Assembly: GCA_003313425.1 (NCBI GenBank)
Contig: NHZP01000002.1
Coordinates: 558,001 to 622,000 of the forward strand
Source of the DNA: Pseudopyrenochaeta lycopersici
Taxonomy: Eukaryota; Ascomycota; Dothideomycetes; Pleosporales; Pseudopyrenochaetaceae
Direction: 5' to 3'
DNA length: 64,000 nucleotides
Part shown: positions 36,623 to 49,786 of the stretch, piece after piece
Layout of the letters: every line of letters begins with the position of its first letter
How positions within the stretch are numbered: the first letter of the stretch is position 1
Program-made: the position numbers and the translations under genes
The notes under the pieces: model-generated
Database searches by the model: none
What the model saw: only the letters and a program-made list of their open reading frames with translations
Told to the model about the DNA's origin: nothing

Positions 36623-39600
36623 CTAGATTTTCTTAACTTTAAACTCGTTCTCTTCTTTAGGTTTATACCGGAATGTTTTCTGTAATAGTGTAGTAGGGTT
36701 AGCTGGTTCTAACTTAGAGATATAAAAACATAGGTGGATCTTTGCATCTGGTGGTAGCTTAAGTATATAATTTACGGGTCTGTTCTGTTTTTTAATTAAA
36801 AATGGTCCGACCTTAATATAATCGAGTCCCTTGCTTAGTTGCTTATTGCGTAGATTCTTCGTAAGTAGGTATGCTTTATCCCCCTTTTTTAGCTGAGGTG
36901 CCATTTTTCTTTTCTTATTCTAGTAGGAAATACTGTCGCGTTGTGCTTTCTTGAGGTTTTCTTAGAGTTGTTTGTGTGCTTTTTTTATTTCTTTAGCTGT
37001 TTTTATAGCTGCTTTAGTCTTTCTGCTAGGATATGACTTTATAAAGAGATTAGGGTGTCTCCTGTGGTTAGTAAAGAACGGTGTCTTTCTAGTTAATTCT
37101 GACAATTTGTTGTTATAGGCTAGTTGTGCTATTAGTAATAATGAGACCTAATTGTTTTATTGTTGATTGCTGTAAATTCTTAGGTAGGTCTTTATCGTTC
37201 TGTTTGTCCTTTCTGTCTATCTGTCTGTTTGTGGGTGATAGGCTGTTAATAACTTTCTCTTTGTCCCTATTGCGGCTATCAGGGTGGACTAGAAGTTGGA
37301 TGTGAAGAGCTTGTCTCTATTACTTATAATGGACTTGGGTATGCTATAATATTATATTAGTCTGTCTAAGATAACAAACGCTAGTTGTTCTGTGTTGTAG
37401 TTATTTCTAAACAGTATTATTTCTACTGCTTTTGTAAATCTGCAGACTATGTTAAGGATAGCGTTATACTTAATTCCTGTTGCGGGATCTTTAGATAGTA
37501 GTAACCTTGTTACAAAGTCTATAGAAATGTCTGTCTAAGGTTCGTTAGGTAGCTCTATAGCTTGCATTTCTCTGTAGGGTGTGTAGGTACTGTGTTTATT
37601 CTTATAGCAGTCCGCGCATTTTTTAATAAACTGTTTAACCTTATCTTTTATGTTTTTGAAGCTATAGTGTTGCTGTATAAGTTCTATCGTTCTCTTAATT
37701 CCTAGGTGACTATGTACTAGGTTATTGTGGTGTTGTTAGATAATTGCTTCTTGTAATTCTTTAGGTACTTTAGACGTAATTATTATAGTGTTGTTTAATA
37801 ACTTATTAGGTCCTAAGCTTCCGTCCTAGTTTACTTAAAGGATAGCATTATTAACTATTACTTTTATTCCTGCGATGTCTGATCTGCGGCTGAGAGCATC
37901 AGCTCTGCTGTTATCCTTTCCTAGCGTGTATACGATCTTGAATTTGTATTATCCTAACATTTCAGCCTATCTAACCTGTCTTTGGTTTAATGTCTTAGTA
38001 GTAGTAAAATAAACTAGGTTCTTATGATCTGTGAATATTGTAAGATCTGAGCAACTTTCTGCGTAGATTTGCTAGTAGTTGAGGGCGTCGACGACTGCTA
38101 TGAGCTCTTTGTTATGCACGTTGTAGCGTTCCTCAGCGTCTATGAATTTTCTTAAGTAGTACGCGATTAGGTGCTATTTTCCATCGCGTTCTTGTTTCGC
38201 CGTTGCACCTAGTGCAAGGTCTAAGGTATCTGTTTTAAACCGTAGGGGTTCTCCTGTTTAGAATGTAATTAGCACTAGTAGTATAATGCAGGCTTCCTTA
38301 AGTATCTAGAATACTTTTCTTTATTCGTTTCCTTATTCCTATTTCGTATCTTTTCTCGTAAGTTTAGTAAGTAGGATAGATTTTTTAGAGAAGTCCTTAA
38401 TAAATTATTAGTTAAAGTTAACGAATCTTATAAATAACTGTATGTCTTTAACTATTTTAGGTTTAGGCTATTCCTTTACTACTTTTATTTTTTCTTCGCT
38501 TATCTTTACTCTGTGTGCACCTACTGTGTATCTTAGGAACTTAACTTCTTCCTTATAGAACTTGTATTTCTTAAGTTTAAGTAGTAAACTAAATCTTCCT
38601 AAGCAGGCAAGAACTGTTTTAACGTGCTTAATATATTCCTGTAGATTATTAGAGTATACGAGGATGTTATTAAGGTATACAATAACAAATACATTAAGGT
38701 ACTCCCTTAATATATTGTTAATAAGTGCTTAGTATGTCGCTAGTACATTAGTAAGACTAAAAAGTATTACTATATACTTATAGTAGCCGTAGCGTATTCT
38801 AAACGCAGTCTTCTATTCTTTACCTTCCTTTATACAAATAAGGTTATACGCTCCTCTTAAGTCTAATGCTGTAAAGACTTTCGCAAAGGCTAGTCAATCT
38901 TATAATTCTGCTATGTTTAGTAAAGGGTATTAATTTTTTACTATAATATTATTAAGTTTCTAGTAGTTAACGCATAATCTTAGCTTCTTATTCTTTTTTA
39001 GTACGAATAATATAGGGTATCCTGCTAGCAATTATAATTCCCTAATAAATCCCTTTTTTAAGTTTATCTTAATATATTCGCGCAGGGTTTCGAGTTCTTT
39101 TTCTAATAAGCCGTAAATTAGGCTAAAAGTTAGTTACTTTCCTTCCTGTAAGATAATCTCGTAATCTTAGGGTTAATACTTAAGTAATGCTTTTGTAGTT
39201 GTCTCTTCCTAAAAGAGTAACTTATATTCTCTATACTTGTCGGGGATTACTAGAGTTACGCTTTGCTCCTTAACTCTAGCTTGTTAGTCTAAGGGCCTCC
39301 TATTGGTACCTGCTGAGTCGGACCCCTATATCTTAAGGCCGTCCTTGTTCAAAGTAAGGATCCTAATCGTCATCTTCTTATCTACCCGGGTACTTAGCTG
39401 CAGCGTAGGCTTGCTCGTGGTTACGTCCGTTCTACAGCATTTGAACGAGAACTTTTTCCTTTTCTAATCTATATCTAGACTGTATTCTCTTAACCATAGG
39501 AGTCCTAGTATTACATTATATTATGATAGTCTAAAGACGTCTAGGTTGATCGTTTCCCTATAGTTCTAGATGATAAGTTGCACGCTCCGTACTTCGTGTG

Positions 39601-42021
39601 TGATTACAGACTCTGATGGCATTAGTTGTCTATCGGCGACTATTAATAGATATGGTACTAATTTCAACGATAGGATAAGGCCAGCTTATTCTATCGCTCG
39701 CGCAGAAATATAGCTCCGTTGTGCTCTAGAATCTACTAGTGCCTTTATCTAGCTTCTGTTAAGCTTAATATTTAGCTTAAGGAGTCTTTATGTGCCTGTT
39801 ATATATAGGGTTCGCGGTTTTTACCTATTAGTGGGCGTGACCCTAAAAAAGGCTCCTCCTAATACCTGTTTAGTGTCTTAATGTCTTTATGCTTAAGGTA
39901 ATCTAAGTTAAGGCACGTTTGCTATTATCGCTAATTACATTCTCTATTAAAGACTAGCTGCATCGCTATAGTAGCCGCAGGGTCGTTATTTCCTAGGAAG
40001 TAGAGGACAGTCCTCTTATCCTATAGGTAGTTGTCGCATTTGACTTTAAGATAATTATACTATTAGTATTTGCATTAGTAAAACGAGTAAGGGAAGTATC
40101 CCTGTTCCGTTTTACTTGAATAGTGGATCGTGCACAGGTCTGTGGTACAAAAAGACTAGTGGACGACACCGTGTCGCTTATTGCGTGGATCCATCAAGTA
40201 GTCTGGTACTAGTTTCTGTGGTCCTTTACGCATGGTATGTAGGGTCTAAGCTGCCTCGGCGTGCTTATATATTTCCTGGGCTTCTTCTTCTATAAGATGC
40301 TAGAGAGGGTTAATATTTTCTTTATTATCCTCCTAATGCATTTATTGTTTAAGCTGTATATAAATATCTTACTTCTTATCGTCTGTAAGCACGATTTCGC
40401 TATAGGAGTTAACTTAAAGATACTCTTGTTATACTAGGTTCTTAGTGTTTGGTACATAGAAGGCGTCTTCCTGTGTTAGTAGTAGTATTGTTTGGCGTTG
40501 TAGTGTGTATTTAGGGGTCTTAACTACTAGAGGTTCTAGTGCCTATGTTTGTCTAGCTTGTCAAAGTTTCTATAGTGCGTTCCTAACGCTTGCGGGTTAC
40601 TATGCTTCTTTAGCTCTTTCCGCCTATTCTTGTGTTGCCTTTATATAATGTTTAGGGTAATAGTAATGTTCCCGCAACATATCTTATATCGCTTGTTTAG
40701 CTGGAATAATTATACTTATCCCTTGTTTTGTGGCTGCTTCCTATTCTTCTAGGGTTAACGCGTTAATATATTATACTTTATACATGTGTTGTGCGTATAG
40801 CTGGCGGTTAAGTTCTGCGATATCTTTTTCCGCCTCTGTAGGCGTTGATGGCCTTGGAGTTCCTGGTCAATGTCGTTTCTAGAAGTTTTCCTTTTTCTAA
40901 TCCTTAGTTAAGAGCACTATAGTATTATTAGAGTTTTCCTCTGTATCTTTATAGACTAGAGATAAGGAGCTGCTACTCTCTTCTTCCTTGTTACTATACT
41001 AGGTTCCTGGAATCCCTTTCCTAGTAGGTTCTAGGAGAGGTGGCTGTAGCGTCTCTGTGTCTTAGGCCTCTTCCTCTTAGGTTGCGACGACTTCCTATGT
41101 TTTGTTGTTGCTGTTTTCTTCTTTTACTACTATTATATTAATCTAGGAGGTTACCTTATTCTTACTCCTGTAGTCTTTAGCTATATAGCCTTTCTTATTG
41201 TAGTTAAAGCAGGTTATCTCTTTTTTCTTCCCGCCCTTGCCTGATTTCTCCTTGTTAAGGTTATCTAGATGCATTACCTTAGGGCCCCCTGACAGGTACT
41301 GTCCGGGCACTCCCTGTGGTTAATACTGATGTTGTGGGCGACTGTTATTTGGCTTGTTGCGATGATCCTTCTGGGGTTTCTTGTCTTCCTTTGTTTGTCC
41401 TGGTAGTTGTCTTCTAAGTCGCACACGGAGCTTATAGAGCTCTATATCTAGTCGGATAGTTTTATTGATTAGGTCGTCTAGTGTCGTGATTTTCGTGCCC
41501 GTACGCATGAGCTCGGTCTGGACGTCCGCTTTCAGGCCTTGTTTGTACATGGTTTTCAGGGTGTCGTTGTTCTAACTGGTCTGTCTGGCGTAACCTAGAA
41601 ATTCGTTGGTGTAGTCGGCCGCAGACCTGGTTTGTCGCATGTTTTGAATCTTGCGCTCTGCAATGGTTGCCACGTTCGGGAGCCCGAACGCTTGGCGCAT
41701 GCATGCTTTGAACCTTTCTGTATTTTCGAACATGACGATAAGTTCCTGAGGCTTCTCTTTGTCACTCATGTACTCAACTAGGTGGGGTTTCACCCATTTG
41801 GCAGCTTCGCCTCTTATGTAGCTCGACATGAGTACTGCTTGGTCGTCGTTGTCTATGGTGGTTGCGTTGAACTTGAAGAACAGGTCGAACTGGAGTAACC
41901 AGTCTTCGAGTTTGAACCGATCCCCATAGAAGAGGTCTGGTTTGGCGACAGCGTTGCCTGGCCTTGTGGCATGATGGTTGGTGGTCTCCATCTCAGTGTC
42001 ACTCATCTTGAGGGTGTTCAA
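36623..42021 (-). pseudogene. gag-pol of element A
   Basis: Gag starts at ATG 42,021 or 42,006 and is well preserved to 41,320 apart from one TAG in place of a Trp. It contains KPDLFYGDRFKLEDWLLQF and IRGEAAKWVKPHL. A zinc-knuckle relic (CFNYNKKGYIAKDY, Cys/His to Tyr) lies near 41,180. Protease and RT (39,800-38,400) are full of stops. The RT active site reads YLNN instead of YxDD near 38,670. RNase H shows KTDTLDLALGATAKQE near 38,200. The integrase C-terminal region is readable at 36,623-36,904 (KGDKAYLLTKNLRNK, KVGPFLIKKQNRPVNYILKL). The element cannot encode its own replication. Confidence 0.85.
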
Positions 42022-42023
42022 AG

Positions 42024-42417
42024 TGTGAAGAATCTTAGAAGCTATCGGTGAGAATAGCCAATGAGATTGTAAGGTTGGTTCTCCGGGATAGAGTGAGGGA
42101 CTAGATAGGAAGGGGTTTAATACTAAGACAGTAAGAGGGTGCTTCTGTAAAGAGTACTAAAGGTTTAAGAATAATCGGTATTGCTATCACTATACTGTGG
42201 AGTATAATATTGAGTTAAACACAATGAGCCATAAGGGTTCATTGTGGTGATCTATATACATAACGCGCTCGTCGCGCTCGCCGCGAGCGCTGCGAGCGCT
42301 CGTCCTTGGCGGAGCGAGCGGTCACGTGACGCGTGACAGAGTGGGACACTGGCGCTTCTTGACTGGCTGTCAGTACCTGAGGCTCTCCCTCCCTGTCCAG
42401 GATCCCAGATCCTAACA
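42024..42417 (-). repeat. 5' LTR of element A (right)
   Basis: Same length and ends as the left LTR, followed directly on the minus strand by the gag start. It carries GTCACGTGAC at 42,321-42,330. Confidence 0.9.
42321..42330. promoter_or_regulatory. GTCACGTGAC palindrome in LTR of A (right)
   Basis: Same site as in the left LTR, in the U3 of the transcribing LTR. Confidence 0.55.
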
Positions 42418-42422
42418 ATCTT
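42418..42422. repeat. Target site duplication ATCTT, right
   Basis: Matches 35,453-35,457. Confidence 0.9.
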
Positions 42423-45400
42423 GTAGTAGACATAGATACCTACAAACGCCCTTACTTCTTTTATATTTCTGTATTCTAGCTAATCTAGAATCTTAGCTAC
42501 TTTTTATTAATCTAGATATCTCCCTTACGCAGTAACTTTATATCTAACTACCCTTAATCTAGAGACTCTCTAATAATACTTCTTACCTAAAATTATAGCT
42601 CTAGCTCTTTCTACGTTAGCTAGGGCCCTATCTAGCTACTAAATATATTCTAATATATATCTTCTTACTCTAGGAAATACTTCTTCTCCTCTATAGTTAG
42701 TTTTAGGACCGCTAGTAGTAATATTATCTATAAAAGGAATAGTATATAGCTAATAATCCTTTATAATCTTTATAACTACTTACTAAAAGACTGTAACTAA
42801 GTTAGTTACGCCTTAAACTATTATATAGTATTAAAGTAAACTAACTAGCGTATAAAAGGTAGTAATATCTCTGCTATCTAAATAAAGTGTAATCTAGTTA
42901 TATCCTAAGAATAGATCTATAAGAGACAGAATATAATATCTACTAAAACGCTTAGAGAATTTATCTGCTATTAGAAGCAGATTAGCATCCCTAAGAGATA
43001 CTGCGTTTATCTTAATTAACCTAAGTATTATCTAATAACTCTTATCCTTCTTTTTAACTAGAAACTATAAGTTTCTGTACTAACTAGCGCATCTTTCTAG
43101 TACCCCTTAATTAAGTCTGTTATTAAATATTATAACTACCTCTTTCTTAACAGCTCGCGCTATTAGGAATAATTTTTCTTACTAAGCTTTATATTTAATA
43201 GTCTGTATCTTATATAGAGGATATATATCCTTAATAATTCGTCCTGTCTTAGAGAAAGTAAAAGTAATCGCGCCTTCTCTATTTATTAATATTTTAATAA
43301 ATAACTAAACTTCTAATTTTATTAACTTAGATCTAAACTTTTATAAGGCTAGCCTTTCTAGTATTAATCTTATACCTTATAAGAATACTGTATATCTATA
43401 CTTAAAAAGGTAATTAAAAGGTCTAATATTAGGAGGTCTTAGACTTTTTCTTAAGAGTTATAGTTTAATAGTATATTACTTCTAATCCTTACGCCTAAAC
43501 TCCTTAATATCTAATACTATAAGAATATCTACAGGTTATACCTTATTAGCTACCCTCTTATATAAGGTATTAACCTAACTATCTGTGTACTTCCTTCTCT
43601 TTTCCTATTACGCCTAACAGTTAAGTTCACATATAACTAAAAAAGACTCTAATTCTTGCACAGCTAAAGGATCCTTAGAGGCTCTAACTGTATAGCTTAT
43701 TACTTACTTTACCTATTCTTTAAATTACTACTTATTATTAGTTATAAAAATAGGTAAAAATTTGCTAAATCTAATAGAAGCTTTTACAAACTTAGCCTCC
43801 TAAATATACTTAACTTAAGTATAAGATAAATAAGACTCTAAACTAAAATATTATCTTAAGTATCTTCTACTTAAATCTAGATACTCCTCTCTAGAAAGGG
43901 TATCTACTATATATTTTTCTTATCTTTAAGAGTTAGTATATAGTCTCTTAGATATAGTAGAGTAGGATTAGAGGCTATAAAGACGGCGTTCCTATCTCTA
44001 TTCTTAGAAATAATCCTGTACGTAATCTTTCTATATATGTTATACTAAATTAATAACTTTACTAAAGCGCACTAAGGTCTACCTAAAATTACTAATCTTA
44101 TTAGGTTTTAAACGATCCTAAAGTAACTAATAATAGTTACCTCCCCTACTTTAACTAGGATACTCTACGCAGTTCCTATAAAAGGATTAGTACTTCTATT
44201 CGCAGTAACTACTCTATCTTAATATAAGCTACCTTACTTATAGTCTTTATATATAAGCTTTAATGCCTTAGCTGCACTATATCTTAAAAGGTTTATCTAT
44301 ACACTAGTGTTAATAAGATACTTTACTGTATACCTATTAAATAAGGCCTAGTAGGTTAGAAGGTTACACTATATATAAGCTATACCTATCTTCTTTTAAA
44401 TTATTATAGCTTCTTATTTAGTAAGATTAACTAAAGCTTTATACTAAGTATTATATATTCCTAGGGCCTTATGCCTAGTTTAGGTATTAAAAGTCCTAAA
44501 TTATATTAAGTTAAGCCCTAAATTTAGTCCTTTTTTAAGACTAACAGTCTCTTCTTAATTTAATTTAACCTTTTCTTTATTAGAAAAATACCTCTAAACA
44601 TCCCTAATAACTTAGGCGGACGCAGGGTTATGCAGGGTAAGGTACTGCGGTGTTAGCTAATTAGGTTCTAGCAGGTCTCGCTTAGCTAACCTAGTAATTA
44701 CTAATTAGCTGGCCGGCCTAATACTTAATTCTACGGCGTTTACGCTAGCTAACAACGCGGCAGGCTTATTAATCGCTTTTAATATATTTCTAACTTATTT
44801 TTAAAGCTAATGTTAGCTTATAAGGTCCCTAAAAGTTATACTACGCACCTCTTAACGTAGTATAGTAGTAGCGATATAGTTTAGATGCTAGCCTAGCAAA
44901 TAACAGAGCTCTATATTAGTAAGGCTATTATTCTAGTTCTTCTTTTTCTTATTCTAACTAATAAATTTAGGCTTAGCTTTTAAATCCTAAAAGCTTCTAT
45001 TATTATCTAGAAGCTATATAAGAGAGAATAGCTTATTATAGGCTTAGCTAGCGAATAGAATTAGCTCTGCTTGCTTAAATTCCTTAATATCTATTAGTTT
45101 AAATATAGTACTACCTCTTATAGCAGGTATATAATAGTCCTTAACTATAACTCGCTTTAGTTACTTAGAATAAGGAGGCTTAGCAGGAGCTTGCTTCTAA
45201 ACTTTACTCTGCCTAACTTTCTTAAGAACTAGATCTTTCTTAATATTCTAACGCGTTTAAGAGCGTGTTACTATATAAGTTAAGCTAGCATTTACTACTC
45301 CTTCCTTAAAAGTACTTAGAATAATATCCTAAGATGTAACCTTATTAAGGGTAAAACACGCCTTAGTTAAGCCTCTTAGTAATATCCTAACGTTCTAAAA

Positions 45401-48004
45401 GTTTAGAAGATCTTTAGCTAGGCTTATAGCTGCCCTACTATATCTATCTTCTGCAATTATATTTATATTAGAACTAACTACCTTCTATTACTGCGCAGCT
45501 AGTAGTCTAAGCTTTTAATATTAAGCAGGCCTTAAGTCTACTCTATTAAACTTCTCTAGATACACTACTAATACTAGCTAATCTAGGATATTATTAGTAA
45601 CTCTATAATACTCCTAAATTTTCTATTTTAACTAATAGAGCTGCAGTGTTTAGGGTGCAGTTCTTTAGATTTGCCCTAACCTCTTGTGCGAAGGACTAAA
45701 ATAGTAAGTCTTATATCTAACTTCCCTATTCTACTTAAAGCTAATCTAGCTAAGATATAAAAGTAGCTAATATAGCTTATATTCTCTAGTAATATAACTA
45801 GGGAGGTTATATATATTATAAGTATTTTAATATTTACAGCCTTAGATAGTAATTACGCCTTACTAAGGATTTAAGTTGCGAGGAGCTGTTATTATGTATA
45901 AGCTATTATTCCTTTCTAATAGTAGCTGCTTAGTATTATCTCTTAAGACGACTTAGCTAATAAAGTACGCGTAGGTAGCTAGGTTCCTTAGAATCTAACC
46001 TAGTTTAGGATAAACTATTATCTTATTAACCTTAGCTAGGCTAATCTTCTAGTTGCTAAGGGCTAAAATAAGGTCTTAAACCTCTAGATCTACACTAGGT
46101 AGAAGAGTAGGCCTAGCTTCTTCTTAAACCTTACTTTTCTTATAGATATTAACTATATCTTTTAGCTGCTTAGCTATTAATATTTTCTTTTCTTAACCTA
46201 GGATCTAGTATATAAGCTTAGCCTCTCTTTCTATATAGCTAAGGGATATCTGTTTTATCTCCTCTCTCTAGCAGTACACGCGCTTAAGATACGTGTAAAT
46301 CTTCTTAATATTAAAACTCTCTAGCTTATCTAGAATTAGCCCTTTATACATGTAGATAAAGATTATGTCCTAGTCTTCTCTTAGAAGGCCTCTAGTAAAA
46401 AAGAAGCTAGCCTCTATCCTATATAGCTAGCCTGTCTTAATGTAAGTGTTACTGTACGCTGCGAAGTTAGTTAAATACTTAGATAGCCCTAGGAATTTTC
46501 TTAATGTCTTAGAAACATAGGTCTCTAGGAACGCTTACGTTCTTATGTATTAAGCTACATCTTAATTATACTAATACTCTTTTATTACTTCTTAAAGCTT
46601 CTTCTAGTCTAGTACCCTATATAGCCTTATTTTCTTAATAAAGCTTCTATATATAGTGTTATAGAAATCTAGAAGGATTCTTATCTTTTAATAGTTATTA
46701 TAGCTGCTATTATCTGCCTAGTAATTAAAGTTATCTAGGAACTTAGTAATGTCTTTTCCTGTAAATAGAAAGTCTTTCCTTGCTAGCCTTATAGGTATAA
46801 GTACTTTACTAGTATCTATAGTGTGTTTCTTAATAACCTTAATAGCTAGCGTAAGATCTAATCTAAATAATAGTAAATCTGGTGTTAATTTAGCTATAAG
46901 GATAGCTAAAGGCTAAATCCTAAATAGGCTGCTGCAGCCCTTTAGTATAACTAAATAAAGAGACTGTAACTACTAGGCAGTTCCTTACTAACGCTAATAA
47001 TTAACTAAAATCTAATACTGTACTACTTCTATATTATTTCCTAATTGTTTATAGTTGTTTTTGTTTTTATTTTCTATTATCTTATTCTTATTTATCTTCT
47101 TATCCTGCTACTACTAAGTTAGCTTCTACTTATTATATAGGAAGTCTTAATTTATTATAGTAAGATAATAAGGATACAGCCTTAACAGAGCTAGTCCCTG
47201 TTAACTCTTAGCTCTAAAAATATAGAGGGGGTAGCTGTAACAGCGCTATCCCTCTCTAAGGTTCTGAAGGTTGGCTATAACAGCGCCATCCCTCTTAAAG
47301 GTTCTAAAGGTTAGCCGCAACAGCACTATCCCTCTTAAAGGTTCTAAAAGTTAGCTGTAACAGCGCTATCCCTCTTAAAGGTTCTAAAGGCTGGCCGCAA
47401 CAGCGCCATCCCTCTTAAAGGTTCTGAAGGTTAGCCGTAACAGCGCCATCCCTCTTAAAGGTTTGTTAGGGTTAAACAGACACCCAGCTCTTTCTAGGTA
47501 ATCCTATAATCTCTGTATCGCAAAGTAGTATTCTTAAATTTATATTTTTAACGTTAATAGTTTAATGCTATGTAGGCTCTTTCTACTCTTATTAGCTATA
47601 GCCTAACTAGAACAGACTGTTATGCCCCTTAGGCTTCGCTATTATTTATAGAGTTAATAAGGTAGTTTAGCATAATCCCGCAGTTCTAGTGTTATAAATA
47701 AGAGGTAACGTTAGAATTAAACGTGCGTGAATAACAGGAGCAGCCCTGCCTGTGCAGTCTGCTAGAAACGAAGGTAAGTATAGAGCCTGATTAAAAGTAA
47801 TAAACAAAATGGTCTGAAATCTCATTGAATTGACGTAGCTAATGCACTAGCTACTTTGCAAAATCTCAGTTTTGAAGTGAATTATCGTGGCGTGTGGTGC
47901 ATGGTGCATGAGGTTTGGTGCATCTCTAAGTCTTATCACCAAATTTCGCTGACAAAGGAAACCTATTATCACCTGATTGCCCAGGTACCCTATGCAACGG
48001 CACA
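42423..48004 (-). pseudogene. Gypsy element C, 5' part: leader, gag, protease, RT
   Basis: The 5' end (minus strand) is TGTGCCGTTGCATAGGG at 48,004. It is followed by a lightly mutated ~250 bases, the 40-nt tandem repeat and a gag-like region (FLFTGKDITKFLDNF near 46,750; KAFLETYVSKTLRKFLGLSKYLTNFAAYS near 46,550-46,450 in short open pieces). An aspartic-protease relic lies near 44,050. The RT reads ITFTFSKTGRIIKDIYP near 43,230, LIDLFLGYN near 42,910 and PFIDNI near 42,720 (a YxDD-class site with Asp lost). It stops at the A insertion inside a VRAF(I/V)G motif region. Many W and Q codons are stops. Confidence 0.72.
47239..47463 (-). repeat. 40-nt tandem repeat in element C leader, about 5.6 copies
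   Basis: Units beginning AACAGCGC at 47,239, 47,279, 47,319, 47,359, 47,399 and 47,439 are exactly 40 bases apart. They vary at a few C/T and A/G positions. The homologous array at 19,839 has 2.75 copies. Confidence 0.9.
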
Positions 48005-49786
48005 ATAGTATATAGGGTTTAAGCTACCTCTGCGCGCTTATAATAGTCTCTAGCTTCTTCCTCTATAAGAAGCTAGTTAGGGTTAATATTCTCTTTATTA
48101 TCTTCCTAATATAGTTATTATTTAAGCTATATATAAATATCTTACTTTTTATTATCTATAAGTATAATCTTACTATAAGAATTAACTTAGAGGTATCTTT
48201 ATTATACTAGATCCTTAATATTTAGTATATAGAAAGTATCTTCCTTTATTAGTAGTAGCATTATTTAGCGTTATAGTATATATTTAGGGGTCTTTACTAC
48301 TAGAGGTTCTAGTGCCTATATTTATTTAGCTTATTAAAGTTTCTGTAGTACGTCCCTAACGCTTACAGGTTACTATACTTCCTTAGCTCTTTCTACCTAT
48401 TCTTATATTACCTTTATATAATATTTAGGGTAGTTATAATATTCTTATAATATATCTTATATTACTTATTTAGCTAAAATAATTATACTTATTTTTTACG
48501 TTATAGCTACTTCCTATTCCTCTAAAGTTAGCGCGTTAATATACTATACTTTATATATATATTACGCGCGTAGTTAGTAGTTAAGTTCTATAATATCTTT
48601 TTCTACCTCTATAAGCGTTAATAGCCTTAAAGTTCCTAGTTAATATTAGTTCTAGAAGTTCTCTATTTTTTATTCTTTAGTTAAGAGTACTATAGTATTA
48701 CTAAAGTCTTCTATAGTATCTTTATAAACTAGGGATAGAGAGCTATTACTCTCTTCTTTATCTTTACTATACTAGGTTCCTAGAATTCCTTTTATAGTAA
48801 GTTCTAAAAGAGGTAGCTATAATATCCTTATATCTTAAGTCCTTTCCTCTTAAGTTATAATAACTTCCTATATTTTATTATTACTATTTTCTTCTTTTAT
48901 AACTATTATATTAATCTAGAGAGTTACTTTATTCTTCTTTTTATAGTCCTTAGCTATATAGCCTTTCTTATTATAGTTAAAATAGGTTATTTCTTTCTTT
49001 TTTCCTCCTTTACCTAACTTTTCTTTATTAAGGTTATCTAGATGTATTACTTTAGATTCCTTAGACGTATAATATCCTAGAACCCCTTGCAGCTAATATT
49101 AGTAGCGTAGATAACTGCTGTTAAATTTATTATAATAATCTTTTTATAGTTTCTTATCTTCTGTTGTTTGTCTAGATTACTGTCCTGCTAGTCGTACGCG
49201 AAGCTTGTAAAGCTCTACATCTAGTTAGATAGTCTTATTAATTAGGTTATCTAGTGCCGTAATCTTCGTGCCTATGCGCATAAGCTTAGTCTAGACGTCT
49301 GCTTTTAGGCCCTGTTTATATATAGTTTTTAAGGTATTATTATTCTAGCTAGTTTACCTAGCGTAACCTAGAAATTTATTAGTATAGTTAGCTATAGACT
49401 TAGTTTATTAAATATTTTAAACCTTACGTTTTGTAATAGTTGCCTTGTTTAGGAGTCTAAACGCTTAGCGCATACATGCTTTAAATCTGCCCGTCTCTTT
49501 AAATATAGTAATTAGTTCTTAAGGCTTCTCCTTGTCGCTTATGTACTTAACTAGGTAAGGCTTCACCTATTTAGCAGCTTCGCCTCTTATATAGCTAGAT
49601 ATAAGTACTACTTAATTATTATTATCTATAGTAGTTATATTAAACTTAAAGAAGAGGTTGAATTAGAGTAACTATTTTTTAAGCTTAAAGCGGTCCCTAT
49701 AGAAGAGGTCTAGTTTAGCGATAGCGTTACCTAGCCTAGTAGTATAGTAGTTCGTATTATCTATCTTAGTATTACTTATCTTAAGG
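48005..49786 (-). pseudogene. Truncated gag region of an A/F-type gypsy element, copy 1
   Basis: Aligns with 40,234-42,013 of element A (gag and downstream linker, including the zinc-knuckle relic near 48,960), with heavy RIP. The left edge abuts the end of element C. The right edge is cut by the deleted hAT copy, just short of the gag start and LTR. Confidence 0.7.

Larger units (their letters stand above)
35458..42417 (-). mobile_element. Complete Ty3/gypsy LTR retrotransposon A
   Basis: Two 394-base direct LTRs (35,458-35,851 and 42,024-42,417) enclose a minus-strand gag-PR-RT-RNaseH-integrase order. The flanks carry a 5-bp ATCTT duplication. The element sits inside the RT/RNase H connection of element C. 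Gag, LTRs and the 3' antisense ORF region are lightly mutated; the central pol is heavily RIP-mutated and non-coding. Confidence 0.92.
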
